From an uncultured Porphyromonadaceae bacterium (GTDB taxonomy: Bacteria > Bacteroidota > Bacteroidia > Bacteroidales > Muribaculaceae): 64,000 nucleotides of DNA. Below are positions 26,148 through 33,664 of this stretch, piece by piece. Numbering within the stretch: position 1 is the first letter of the stretch; every line of letters begins with the position of its first letter. The stretch is taken from contig CALKRW010000053.1 of assembly GCA_937989585.1 (NCBI GenBank), positions 62,001 through 126,000 of the forward strand, written 5' to 3'. Both the position numbers and the translations under genes were made by a program. The notes beneath the pieces were generated by a model that had not been told where the DNA came from, did not search any database, and was given only the letters and a program-made list of their open reading frames with translations.

Positions 26148-26798
26148 ATGAAACAAAACAAAGACGAAGAACTCCAGAACAGACGTCAGTTCTTCAAAAA
26201 AGCCTCACAAAAAATTATTCCTATTATCGGGGCTGTAGTTTTGTCAACTCCAATAATTTCAGCAACCACGTCGGCAAGTAGTTATTGCACTTACGGTACG
26301 TGTTTTGGGGCATGTGTTAGTTCTTGCAAAGAGAGTTGCTCAACAATTTGTACTGGAGGGTGTGATTCTGGCTGTACAGGTTCTTGTAAAGACTCTTGTT
26401 TATATAATTGTTCTGGGAATTGTACAGGTTCATGTAGTGGTTCAAGTACAGGAAGTAATACGGGAGGAAATAGTGGTTCAAGTAGATCAAGTGGTTCGAG
26501 TTGCCGCGACTGTAGTGGAGGTTGTAAGGATTCCTGTACTGGCGGTTGCAAGCAATCTTGTAAAGGTGGGTGCAAGGAACTATGTACTACAACGTGTAAA
26601 GGTTCTTGCGATAGTTCGTGCAAAGGTGATTGCAATCAGGCTTGTAAGGGGACTTGTTATAAAGGGTGTACAGGATCTTGTGATACTGGTTGTAAGGGCA
26701 GTTGTACAAATGGGTGCTCATCTTGTTCCGGAACATGTATTGGCGGATGTTGGGGTTCATGCATGGGCTCATGCGCCGGCATGATGTTTATGTATTAA
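26148..26798 (+). CDS. CXXX-repeat RiPP precursor with Tat signal sequence (large)
   Basis: This 216-residue precursor has two parts. Residues 1-45 look like a twin-arginine signal: charged start, NRRQFFKKA at about 11-19, and a hydrophobic stretch (IIPIIGAVVLSTPIIS). The rest is Cys-rich with Cys every fourth residue: about 13 Cys in the first block, a Ser/Gly linker (about 100-124), then about 24 Cys in the second block. Spacer residues are mostly Gly, Ser, Thr, Lys and Asp (CKGSC, CTGSC, CKGGC). Such CXXX repeats are the known target type of a radical SAM maturase family, which is encoded next. The peptide is thus probably modified on or beside its cysteines and exported by Tat. No other function is visible. 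Composition alone could suggest a metallothionein, but the maturase genes argue otherwise. Confidence 0.85.
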   Translation: MKQNKDEELQNRRQFFKKASQKIIPIIGAVVLSTPIISATTSASSYCTYGTCFGACVSSCKESCSTICTGGCDSGCTGSCKDSCLYNCSGNCTGSCSGSSTGSNTGGNSGSSRSSGSSCRDCSGGCKDSCTGGCKQSCKGGCKELCTTTCKGSCDSSCKGDCNQACKGTCYKGCTGSCDTGCKGSCTNGCSSCSGTCIGGCWGSCMGSCAGMMFMY

Positions 26799-26838
26799 TG
26801 TATGCGTCCATGTATTTAAAGAATTGAGATTCATATTA

Positions 26839-28062
26839 ATGATTAAAGCACAACAACAGCAATGGCAAAATGGTGTTGCTAAAAGTATCACCTTTATTGT
26901 CACAAAAGATTGCCAACTTGCTTGCAAATATTGCTATCTTGTTGGTAAAAATGAGAAAGAGAGAATGCCTTTCACCATCGCAAAAAAGGCGATTGATTAC
27001 ATTCTATCTCGAGAGGAAGAATTCTCTGAGGAAAGTGTAGTATTTGATTTTATCGGAGGTGAACCATTCTTGGAAATTGAATTAATTGATAAAATATGTG
27101 ATTATATAAAAACAGAACTTTATTGTCTCAATCATCATTGGTTTGATTCTTATAGATTCTCTTTTTCTACAAATGGCATAAATTATGACAATCCCAAAGT
27201 TCAGGATTTTATTAATAAAAATCTGACACATCTAAGTATTGGTATCACTATTGATGGAACAAAAAGGAAACATGATTTAAATAGAATCTGGAAAAAGAAA
27301 AATATAACAGACCCGGATGTTGGGTCTTATGATCAAGTAGTAAAAAATATTCCACTTTGGTTATCTCAATTCCCGAATGGAGCGACTAAAGTTACTATTA
27401 GCAGTGCTGATATACCGTATATTAAGGAAAGTGTTCTTCATTTATTTTCATTAGGCATCCATGAAGTTAATATAAATTGTGTGTTTGAGGATGTCTGGGT
27501 TGATAAGGATGACTTATTGTTCGAAAATCAGTTAATAGATTTAGCAGATGTAATTATTGATCAGGGGCTTTATGAAAATAACAACTGCTCTTTCTTTTCT
27601 GAGAATATTGGGAAACCTCTTGATTTAAGTCTAGATAATCACAATTGGTGCGGTGCAGGGAAAATGTTATCAATAGATGCCGCCGGTAACTTTTATCCTT
27701 GTACACGGTTTGCCGGATATTCTTTGCGCGATAAGAAACCTATAATTATAGGTAATGTCAATGATGGCATCGACAAGAACAAACTTAGGCCATTTTTGAC
27801 ATTGGACCGTACTACACAGAGCCCGCAAAAATGCTTGGATTGCGAGGTCGCAAGCGGTTGCGCTTGGTGCCAGGGGGAGAATTACGATGCAGCGGAGACA
27901 CCGACCATTTATCAGCGTGCCACTGCTATTTGCAAGATGCACAAAGCCCGTGTCCGTGCTAACAATTATTATTGGAACAAACTCTTTCAGAAACTTGAAA
28001 ACGAAGGCAAGAAAGACCAGTTTGAAGCCATTAAAAACAAATCGACCCAAGTCTCTTGTTGA
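26839..28062 (+). CDS. Radical SAM peptide maturase, CXXX-repeat target family
   Basis: This 407-residue cytoplasmic enzyme has the radical SAM cluster motif C-x3-C-x2-C at Cys25, Cys29 and Cys32 (TKDCQLACKYCYLVG), followed by FDFIGGEPFLE, the usual GGE motif that binds SAM. The C-terminal third is a SPASM-type domain with further Cys that would bind auxiliary iron-sulfur clusters (WCGAGKMLSIDAAGNFYPC and then CLDCEVASGCAWCQGE). SPASM enzymes act on peptides. Neighbouring Cys-rich precursors are the probable substrates. The start is MIKAQQQQ at 26839. A TTG 15 bases earlier is less likely. The gene is visibly AT-rich compared with flanking housekeeping genes, which suggests transfer. The chemistry performed (for example thioether formation) is not known from sequence. 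Confidence 0.9.
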   Translation: MIKAQQQQWQNGVAKSITFIVTKDCQLACKYCYLVGKNEKERMPFTIAKKAIDYILSREEEFSEESVVFDFIGGEPFLEIELIDKICDYIKTELYCLNHHWFDSYRFSFSTNGINYDNPKVQDFINKNLTHLSIGITIDGTKRKHDLNRIWKKKNITDPDVGSYDQVVKNIPLWLSQFPNGATKVTISSADIPYIKESVLHLFSLGIHEVNINCVFEDVWVDKDDLLFENQLIDLADVIIDQGLYENNNCSFFSENIGKPLDLSLDNHNWCGAGKMLSIDAAGNFYPCTRFAGYSLRDKKPIIIGNVNDGIDKNKLRPFLTLDRTTQSPQKCLDCEVASGCAWCQGENYDAAETPTIYQRATAICKMHKARVRANNYYWNKLFQKLENEGKKDQFEAIKNKSTQVSC

Positions 28063-28064
28063 TT

Positions 28065-29018
28065 ATGCTTAAATATCTCATTGTACAACTGGACGATACT
28101 TCCGTATCATTCTGTCATTATCCCAATTCTCGGAAAGAGAAACATCTGATTGCGTCATCTGACCTCGAAAAGGCCGTCTTGTGGGCGATGAAAGAAAACC
28201 TTACTATACAGTATCTGTATCCCGATTATATTTTGCCTTATGAATATAGACAAATTATTAACCGGACATTTCATGCCGACATTGTTTCAGACAAAAGTGA
28301 TGATTCCAAATTGTCGGAAAATGCTGATGTTGTGGTTTTCGAATCTTGGAATGATTTGAACCATTATGATTTAAATGATGAAAAAGCCTACGTGATTCGA
28401 ACAACTCTAACAGATTTTTTGACTAATCGTGATTTGCTCGATGTCGTACTGCCGAGATTTAATAGGTTGAATGTGGTTATTACAGATGTCGAAAGATTTA
28501 ACAAGGAATCCAAATACTCTGAATTTCTGGATAAGATTTCATCATCTCTTGTCAAAGAATACAAGAACGGCCATAACGTTCAACTCAACCTTCTGACAGA
28601 CCGCATCCTGCTTGATGAAATGAATAACTGCAATGCCGGCGTTGAGAGCATAGCCTTGGCACCTGATGGCAAATTCTATGTATGTCCGGCATTCTATCTT
28701 GATGGCAAAGAAGGATTTTCAGTCGGTGACATTGAGTCCGGACTTGACATTAAGAATCCTCAACTCTATCGTCTAGACCATGCGCCTATTTGCCGGAACT
28801 GTGATGCATGGCAATGCCGCCGCTGCGTCTGGCTTAACCGCCGACTCACTCTTGAAGTCAATACTCCTGGTCGGGAACAATGCGTTATGGCTCACATCGA
28901 ACGAAATGCCTCGCGAAAATTGCTGAGTGAAATACGAAAGAGAGGTTTATTCATAACCGAAAAAGATATTCCAGAAATTGACTATCTTGATCCATTCGAA
29001 ATAATAAACAAACATTAA
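28065..29018 (+). CDS. CXXX-repeat peptide maturase partner (SPASM-like, no radical SAM core)
   Basis: This 317-residue protein starts 2 bases after the radical SAM stop codon. The N-terminal two-thirds looks like a degenerate barrel-type fold without the C-x3-C-x2-C cluster motif. The C-terminus carries a SPASM-like Cys set: CNAGVESIALAPDGKFYVC, then CRNCDAWQCRRC, and a last Cys in REQCVMAH. It matches the CXXX repeat peptide maturase family as I know it, which is encoded with the radical SAM enzyme and may bind or present the repeats. The ATG at 28065 (MLKYLIVQLD) is preferred over the TTG at 28056. Exact role is unknown. Confidence 0.82.
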   Translation: MLKYLIVQLDDTSVSFCHYPNSRKEKHLIASSDLEKAVLWAMKENLTIQYLYPDYILPYEYRQIINRTFHADIVSDKSDDSKLSENADVVVFESWNDLNHYDLNDEKAYVIRTTLTDFLTNRDLLDVVLPRFNRLNVVITDVERFNKESKYSEFLDKISSSLVKEYKNGHNVQLNLLTDRILLDEMNNCNAGVESIALAPDGKFYVCPAFYLDGKEGFSVGDIESGLDIKNPQLYRLDHAPICRNCDAWQCRRCVWLNRRLTLEVNTPGREQCVMAHIERNASRKLLSEIRKRGLFITEKDIPEIDYLDPFEIINKH

Positions 29019-29027
29019 TAAAATTAT

Positions 29028-29303
29028 ATGAAAAAAGAAGTAGGACGCGTTACCGAAAAGGAACGCAATGAAATCCAAACACTGTTTGAACGTCGTAACG
29101 GTCTGTCGGAACTTGCAAAGATTCTGTCGGCTGAAAATACTGAATTATACGAACGTATGGTTAAGGACATGGGCGAAACCTCCACAAAATTTCAGAACTG
29201 GTGGGATTCAATGAGTGCAAAATACAATTGGGAATCTGTTCCCGATGGTCACTGGGAAATTGATTTCCAAAATTGTGTAATCTATCTTGTTATTGAAGAT
29301 TAA
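29028..29303 (+). CDS. Small CXXX-repeat modification system protein
   Basis: This 91-residue cytoplasmic protein has no signal or membrane segment. The first two-thirds is helical (KERNEIQTLFERRNGLSELA). The end carries aromatic residues (QNWWDSMSAKYNWESV, then GHWEIDFQNCVIYLVIED). It lacks catalytic motifs I recognise. Small proteins of this type accompany CXXX-repeat maturases and may act as precursor-recognition or adaptor units, as RRE proteins do in other RiPP pathways. That is inference. It lies 9 bases after the SPASM-like gene and 13 before the second precursor, clearly within the operon. Confidence 0.75.
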   Translation: MKKEVGRVTEKERNEIQTLFERRNGLSELAKILSAENTELYERMVKDMGETSTKFQNWWDSMSAKYNWESVPDGHWEIDFQNCVIYLVIED

Positions 29304-29316
29304 TTTTTCTCATAAC

Positions 29317-29637
29317 ATGATTTCCAGAAGACAGTTTTTTGCAAAGACAAAGTATCTTGTACTTCCATTTATTATAGGTAGTATACCGGTAAAATTGTTC
29401 GCAAGAGAATTGGTTTCCACTTCTTGTAGGAATAATTGTCATAGTGATTGCCAGAATTCGTGTACTGATACCTGTAATGTTTCGTGCCTCTCAGATTGCG
29501 CTAAATCGTGTGGTTCACAATGCAGTTATCGCTGCATTGGTAGTTGCAATGTCTCATGCCAAGGTACATGCCAGGGACTTTGTGCTGTGGCATGTACCAA
29601 TGCATGCTTGGCTTCATGCACACATATTTCAAAATAA
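29317..29637 (+). CDS. CXXX-repeat RiPP precursor with Tat signal sequence (small)
   Basis: This second precursor has 106 residues. It opens with ISRRQFFAKTKYLVLPFIIG, a twin-arginine signal in which the RRQFF core is identical to the first precursor. After the hydrophobic part and a basic/short spacer (KLFARELVSTS) come 17 Cys, each exactly four residues apart with no break, such as CSYRCIGSC. Spacers are richer in Asn, Asp, Gln and Val than in the first precursor. The ATG at 29317 is chosen because it starts the signal directly. The protein ends THISK, after the last Cys. It probably is a second substrate of the same maturases and of the same Tat export. Confidence 0.85.
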   Translation: MISRRQFFAKTKYLVLPFIIGSIPVKLFARELVSTSCRNNCHSDCQNSCTDTCNVSCLSDCAKSCGSQCSYRCIGSCNVSCQGTCQGLCAVACTNACLASCTHISK

Positions 29638-29643
29638 GATGTT

Positions 29644-30156
29644 ATGAAATTCATATTCATTGCAGTTTGCTTCATCTTTTTACCAATACTTTCATTTGCG
29701 AAAAGTGTCTTGGATTACAGAGAAAATATTCCTGTGTATTCCCTAAACCATGAATTTAGGGACACGATTGACTTTCGGGGAAGAATGTCGCAAAACGATC
29801 GGAAATTTATTATTTACTGTGCAAATTGGTGTAAACCAAGTTATAAGGAATTAAATATATTATATTCCCAAGGTATAATTGATAAATTAAAAGAACAAAA
29901 ATTCCATTTGATAGTCGTTGCTGACAAAAGTCCATGCTTAAATTTAAATCACTTTTTAATTGAAGGTGATTGGAAAGAAACTTTCATGCAAGATTTCGAA
30001 ATTTATTACGATATCGATGGTTCTTTTTTAAATAAAATTTCAAGCCAGCAGGTTTTTCCTTATTGTATGATTATGAATAAATCAGAGATATTGATTGAAT
30101 CAATCGGATTAAAGGAAGATTATTCATTCATAATTGATTGTATTTCAAACTTATAG
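29644..30156 (+). CDS. Exported thioredoxin-fold protein with single-Cys active site
   Basis: This 170-residue protein has a signal peptide (MKFIFIAVCFIFLPILSFA) and a thioredoxin-like domain. The active site position reads CANWCKPSYKEL: Cys59 and Cys63 are present, but the second Cys of the usual WCxxC is replaced by Ser66. The later VFPYCMIMN carries the cis-Pro expected of the fold, next to another Cys. A single-thiol site would favour isomerase, reductase or binding roles over oxidation. It starts 6 bases after the small precursor, so it may protect or shuffle thiols of the exported Cys-rich peptides in the periplasm. This is inference. The sequence is AT-rich like the rest of the cluster. 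Confidence 0.7.
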   Translation: MKFIFIAVCFIFLPILSFAKSVLDYRENIPVYSLNHEFRDTIDFRGRMSQNDRKFIIYCANWCKPSYKELNILYSQGIIDKLKEQKFHLIVVADKSPCLNLNHFLIEGDWKETFMQDFEIYYDIDGSFLNKISSQQVFPYCMIMNKSEILIESIGLKEDYSFIIDCISNL

Positions 30157-30180
30157 GCAAAATATAAGGAAAGAATTTGT

Positions 30181-30312
30181 ATGAGATGTAATGGGACTGG
30201 TAGAGTGAAACCAAATATAAGAAGTGACAACCCTGACTGGTGCGTTGGTATTTGCCCTTCATGTGGAGGCCATGGAAAAATTATAAAAAATAAACAAATT
30301 GTAAGATTATGA
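30181..30312 (+). CDS. Tiny DnaJ-type zinc-ribbon ORF (about 43 aa)
   Basis: This short ORF encodes CNGTGRV near the start and CPSCGGHGKI near the end, a pair of C-x2-C-x-G-x-G zinc motifs like those of DnaJ. From the ATG at 30181 the first motif lacks its leading Cys, but the codon just upstream (30178-30180) is Cys and gives C-M-R-C-N-G-T-G. The frame is open back to the TAG (30154-30156) that ends the thioredoxin-like gene, and both genes share that frame. So either an unusual start (ATT at 30175) or partial read-through of TAG may give a complete motif. The stop overlaps the tatA start (ATGA). A chaperone-like role for Cys-rich peptides is only a suggestion. Confidence 0.55.
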   Translation: MRCNGTGRVKPNIRSDNPDWCVGICPSCGGHGKIIKNKQIVRL

Positions 30313-30557
30313 TTATATGCATGATTGGCGCAACAGAAATTATTCTGATTTGCGCGGTAGTCCTCCTGATATTCGGAGGCAAGAAAATTCCCGAACTGAT
30401 GAAAGGTATGGGCAAAGGCGTGAAAAGTTTCAAGGAAGGCATGAACGAGCCGACTGAGGCTGAAATGAACCGTCGCGTTGAGGAAGAGATTCAACGTCGA
30501 GCCGATGAAAAGCAGAAAGAGATTGTTGCTGAACAATCAGAAGAGACTAAACAGTGA
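30309..30557 (+). CDS. tatA: Sec-independent translocase subunit TatA
   Basis: TatA forms the pore-like assembly of the twin-arginine translocase in the inner membrane. The 82 residues show one N-terminal membrane helix (MIGATEIILICAVVLLIFGG), the FGGKKIPELMKGMGKG hinge, an amphipathic helix, and a charged C-terminal tail. An inner Met (30321) would be the more usual first residue. Its start overlaps the zinc-ribbon ORF and its end overlaps tatC (GTGA). Placement right after two precursors with twin-arginine signals is the strongest context evidence that this translocase serves the peptide cluster. Confidence 0.9.
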   Translation: MIICMIGATEIILICAVVLLIFGGKKIPELMKGMGKGVKSFKEGMNEPTEAEMNRRVEEEIQRRADEKQKEIVAEQSEETKQ

Positions 30558-31393
30558 GCGATTCTGAAACTACAACAGGATTATTGACTTTCGGAGGACA
30601 TCTTGACGTCTTGCGCAAGATGCTCTTCCGGATTCTGTGCGTTGTGATTCTTCTGGCATGCGTCATCTTCTGTTTCAAGACCGAGACTTTCCAGATTCTG
30701 CTTGCTCCGAAGAATTATGATTTCTGTACTTTTTGTTATATAGAATCGTTCCTTCAGAACTTCGGTTGGGACTTCCACTTTGAAGAATATCATGTTCCTC
30801 TGATCAGCACTGAACTGTCATCGCAATTCATGACACACATAACCGTGTCATGTATTCTGGCTGTGCTTCTTGCCTCACCCTATATTCTCTTTGAACTCTT
30901 CCGCTTCACATCTCCGGCTCTGTACGAGCGTGAAAAGAAATATTCTTATCTGGTGGCAGGTATAATATATTTCCTGTTTATTCTCGGCCTCCTGATGAGT
31001 TATTTTATTCTTTTCCCGATTTCGTTTCAGTTCCTTGCGACTTATCAGGTAGACAAGGACATAGCAAGTACCATCACACTCGATTCGTACATTTCGACAT
31101 TTACGACCCTGACTTTTATGATGGGTGTAGTGTTTCAGTTACCCGTATTTGCGTTCATTTTCGGAAAGATGGGGCTGATAGATGACTATATATTAAGGAA
31201 ATACAGGCCGTATGCCTTCGTGATAATAATGATTATCGCGGCAATCATCACACCGCCCGATATCTTTACACTCATTATGGTGACAATCCCAATCTATGGT
31301 CTTTATGAACTCAGCATACTTGTTCTAAAGCGATGGGGCAAGGCGTCAGATGAAGATGGGATGGGAGAAGAACTTGAGACTGACGAACAATAA
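30554..31393 (+). CDS. tatC: Sec-independent translocase subunit TatC
   Basis: TatC is the signal-recognition subunit of the twin-arginine translocase. Of 279 residues, about six membrane helices can be seen. Family features are the N-terminal FGGHLDVLRKML, the SPYILFELFRFTSPALYEREKK loop region with the conserved Glu/Phe/Pro pattern, and ITPPDIFTLIMVTIPIYGLYE. The start is GTG, overlapping the tatA stop by four bases. No tatB is present, as is common in TatAC systems. A terminator follows at 31397. Co-directional tight packing with the RiPP genes indicates one operon. Confidence 0.93.
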   Translation: MSDSETTTGLLTFGGHLDVLRKMLFRILCVVILLACVIFCFKTETFQILLAPKNYDFCTFCYIESFLQNFGWDFHFEEYHVPLISTELSSQFMTHITVSCILAVLLASPYILFELFRFTSPALYEREKKYSYLVAGIIYFLFILGLLMSYFILFPISFQFLATYQVDKDIASTITLDSYISTFTTLTFMMGVVFQLPVFAFIFGKMGLIDDYILRKYRPYAFVIIMIIAAIITPPDIFTLIMVTIPIYGLYELSILVLKRWGKASDEDGMGEELETDEQ

Positions 31394-31396
31394 ATT

Positions 31397-31435
31397 AACA
31401 ACGGTTGCGCTAACATTAACCCAACCGTTGTTTTT
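31397..31435 (+). terminator. Terminator of the RiPP-Tat cluster
   Basis: An 11-bp stem (AACAACGGTTG at 31397-31407 with 31422-31432) is followed by a T run. Confidence 0.85.
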
Positions 31436-31455
31436 AAGTGGTAGTAATAAACTTA

Positions 31456-33357
31456 TTATTTGAGGATGACTTTGGAGGTTTTGGTGCCTTGGCGGCGGAT
31501 GTAGAGGCCGTTGGTGGGGTTGTTGACTTTGACGCCCTGGAGGTTGAAGTACTCGACAGGCGCTGTCGCGTCATCACGGCTGATGTCTTTCACGGCTGAC
31601 AGGCCGAATTTTCCTGCTTTCACGGTTGCGGCATTCATTATCTGACCCGTTGTCTTGTCCGTAAGATATACGATGCCGTTCAGGTTTCCGGCCTTGACAC
31701 CGTCGGGGACTGTCATTGTGTATGTGTACGGATTCTCGCGGTTGGCCGAAATTGAGGCCGGAATCAGACCGTCAATGCCGTTGAATGATTCAAGTTTGCG
31801 TGCAACGTCGTTGAACACAACGTTCTGGGGACCGCCGGGATTATTCCATTGGCCATATTGCGAGCCTTTCCCGGTGTAGGCATTGTTCTGCACATACGGA
31901 CCGACATTATCCTCGGTCAGACCGAACGACAGGACGTAGTTGTGATTCGTCAAATCTATGCAGGACATGGTCTTGCCCTCAAAAACGACCGAAGACTTGC
32001 TGTCATCTGTGAAATTGCACTTGAGGCTTACCGAAAGGGGTGTCTTCTGTTCACGCAACTCGTTGTACAATGCTTCGATAGAAGCCACGGGGAAGGGATA
32101 GGTAGATATCGAGCGGTTTATTGTCGAACTGGGATAACCATTTGCGTTGAAACGGTTTTCGACAGCGGCGTATGAGTCTGACTGCATCTCATCGCCCATG
32201 TGTATGCATACCGGGATGAGAGTTCCGTCAGTGTAATGCTCGTGTATGTACTCCATTGTGATATATCCGACAGGGCAGTACTGGCACCATGTTCCGGTGA
32301 ATTCCTCCATCACTACGTTCGGCTTAACACCGGCTCCCTGGGGCATCGCCTTGACTGTCACCTCTGCCTGACTAGTATTTGAAGCCGATACGCCGTTGAT
32401 TTTTGACAGTTTAAGAGAAATCTTGTATTCACCGGCGGCGGGAACCTTGACGCCCGACAGTGAGCATTCGCCCACCTGCAGGCTGTTGACGGCCTCACGG
32501 AATGTCGCTTTGGCGGACTGGGGCGTCCCACCATTGACACTGTATTCTACATCGATTGACTGCAAGGGTTTCTGGCTGAGGTTCATCACTGCAAGTGATA
32601 TCGGGAAATCTGTCTGTGCCTCGACAAACTCCGGAGCGGAGGCCCCCTCGAACGAAGCCTTGTTCTGTGGGAAGTTATTGCCTTGCAGCGTGGCGCTTAC
32701 GCAGACATATCCATATTGCGAGGTCACGTTTTTCCATCGGAAATTGGAACTTTCCGAGGCGCTGGTACTTGTCCATCCGCCGACATCTGTTGAATGGTAG
32801 ACATTGTCCACGACTATAGGCAGGTCGGCAGAATTGACAACGATGCTGTAACAGCCTACATACAGGTCTTTTCCGGCCTCGATGGTGTAAGGTTCCGTCA
32901 GTTCGGCTGTGTAATGGCCGAAGCGCTCAGTCCCGACAGGCACGGTCTGTGTGTAGAATGCGGTTTTGTGGTCGCCTTCCGACAGGAAGATGGTAACTTC
33001 CTTGATATCATTGAGTCCGGTGTTCTTGTTTACGCCGGTCCAGAAACTGATATGTGTAATCTTGTTGCCGGCGAACTCAGTGGTGACCTCGGGGGGCATT
33101 TCGAACGCCATGGCGACCTTGTGGCCTTTCAGGGCGCCCATGGTCAGTGCCTGATAAGGGTCTGCGGCCAGGTTGTAGTCGAAAGTGTTGTCATTTGAGG
33201 CTGTAGCAGGCTTATAGGTACGGAGGTCTGTAGGGAACTCGAAAGTCTGGATTTGGTCGTCGCTTGTCAGCCTTGAATATAACTTAGGGTTAGGATTGGC
33301 TATGGCCGAGGCGCTAATGGCCACGAGACCAATCAGGTTGAGTAAATGTTTAATCAT
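31456..33357 (-). CDS. Secreted multidomain protein with thioredoxin-like motif and C-terminal sorting tail
   Basis: This 633-residue protein begins with a signal peptide (MIKHLLNLIGLVAISASAIA). Residues about 40-220 form a beta-rich domain (ALTMGALKGHKVAMAFEMP), followed by an Ig-like region. A thioredoxin-like segment has EEFTGTWCQYCPVGY near residue 355, with an intact CxxC. This layout resembles Omp28-related outer-membrane or secreted proteins. The last 35 residues (VEYFNLQGVKVNNPTNGLYI, then a Lys-rich end VILK) look like a type IX secretion sorting tail, so it may be surface-exposed or released. The gene stands alone with a good promoter. No adjoining gene suggests a substrate. Confidence 0.75.
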   Translation of the reverse strand: MIKHLLNLIGLVAISASAIANPNPKLYSRLTSDDQIQTFEFPTDLRTYKPATASNDNTFDYNLAADPYQALTMGALKGHKVAMAFEMPPEVTTEFAGNKITHISFWTGVNKNTGLNDIKEVTIFLSEGDHKTAFYTQTVPVGTERFGHYTAELTEPYTIEAGKDLYVGCYSIVVNSADLPIVVDNVYHSTDVGGWTSTSASESSNFRWKNVTSQYGYVCVSATLQGNNFPQNKASFEGASAPEFVEAQTDFPISLAVMNLSQKPLQSIDVEYSVNGGTPQSAKATFREAVNSLQVGECSLSGVKVPAAGEYKISLKLSKINGVSASNTSQAEVTVKAMPQGAGVKPNVVMEEFTGTWCQYCPVGYITMEYIHEHYTDGTLIPVCIHMGDEMQSDSYAAVENRFNANGYPSSTINRSISTYPFPVASIEALYNELREQKTPLSVSLKCNFTDDSKSSVVFEGKTMSCIDLTNHNYVLSFGLTEDNVGPYVQNNAYTGKGSQYGQWNNPGGPQNVVFNDVARKLESFNGIDGLIPASISANRENPYTYTMTVPDGVKAGNLNGIVYLTDKTTGQIMNAATVKAGKFGLSAVKDISRDDATAPVEYFNLQGVKVNNPTNGLYIRRQGTKTSKVILK

Positions 33358-33420
33358 ATAAAATGTGTTTTGGGATGAATAATAATCGATTGTTTGGATT
33401 GTACAGTGGGACTATATCCG

Positions 33421-33452
33421 CAAATGTATACACATTATATGATATATCCAAA
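33421..33452 (-). promoter_or_regulatory. Promoter of the secreted thioredoxin-domain protein
   Basis: On the minus strand, TTTG (33449-33452), 20 bases, then TACATTTG (33421-33428). It gives a leader of about 60 bases. The rest of the 33358-33664 intergenic stretch holds only this promoter and the terminator at 33585. Confidence 0.72.
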
Positions 33453-33584
33453 TTATCTCAGTCTAAATGTTACGAATTTTATTCATGAATCGTCATTTTG
33501 TGAGTTTGATTTGCGGATTGGTTTTGATGGAATTGGGAAATGTGGCAATGCGATGTGCAATTTGTAAACTTTAGGCCGTTGCAT

Positions 33585-33615
33585 AAAAAGTGCCGCAATC
33601 TTTCGACTGCGGCAC
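33585..33615 (-). terminator. Terminator of the oxalate operon
   Basis: On the minus strand, GTGCCGCA (33608-33615) pairs with TGCGGCAC (33590-33597), followed by five T (33585-33589). It ends transcription 50 bases after the AEC transporter gene. Confidence 0.85.
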
Positions 33616-33664
33616 AGAGGGACAACTATGTGTTATGCTGTTGTTTGGGCTTGGCCTGCCGGCT

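Noticed and set aside
26290..26770. Short periodic DNA repeats resembling a CRISPR or tandem-repeat array
   Set aside because: The 12-base periodicity comes from Cys codons every fourth residue in a translated gene. There are no conserved repeat-spacer units and no cas genes.
26305..26784. Val-rich ORF in another frame of the first Cys-rich precursor
   Set aside because: It is a frame shadow of the TGT/GGT repeat codons.
26148..26798. Metallothionein as identity of the Cys-rich protein
   Set aside because: Its Tat signal, its strict four-residue Cys period and its placement with a radical SAM maturase fit a RiPP precursor better.
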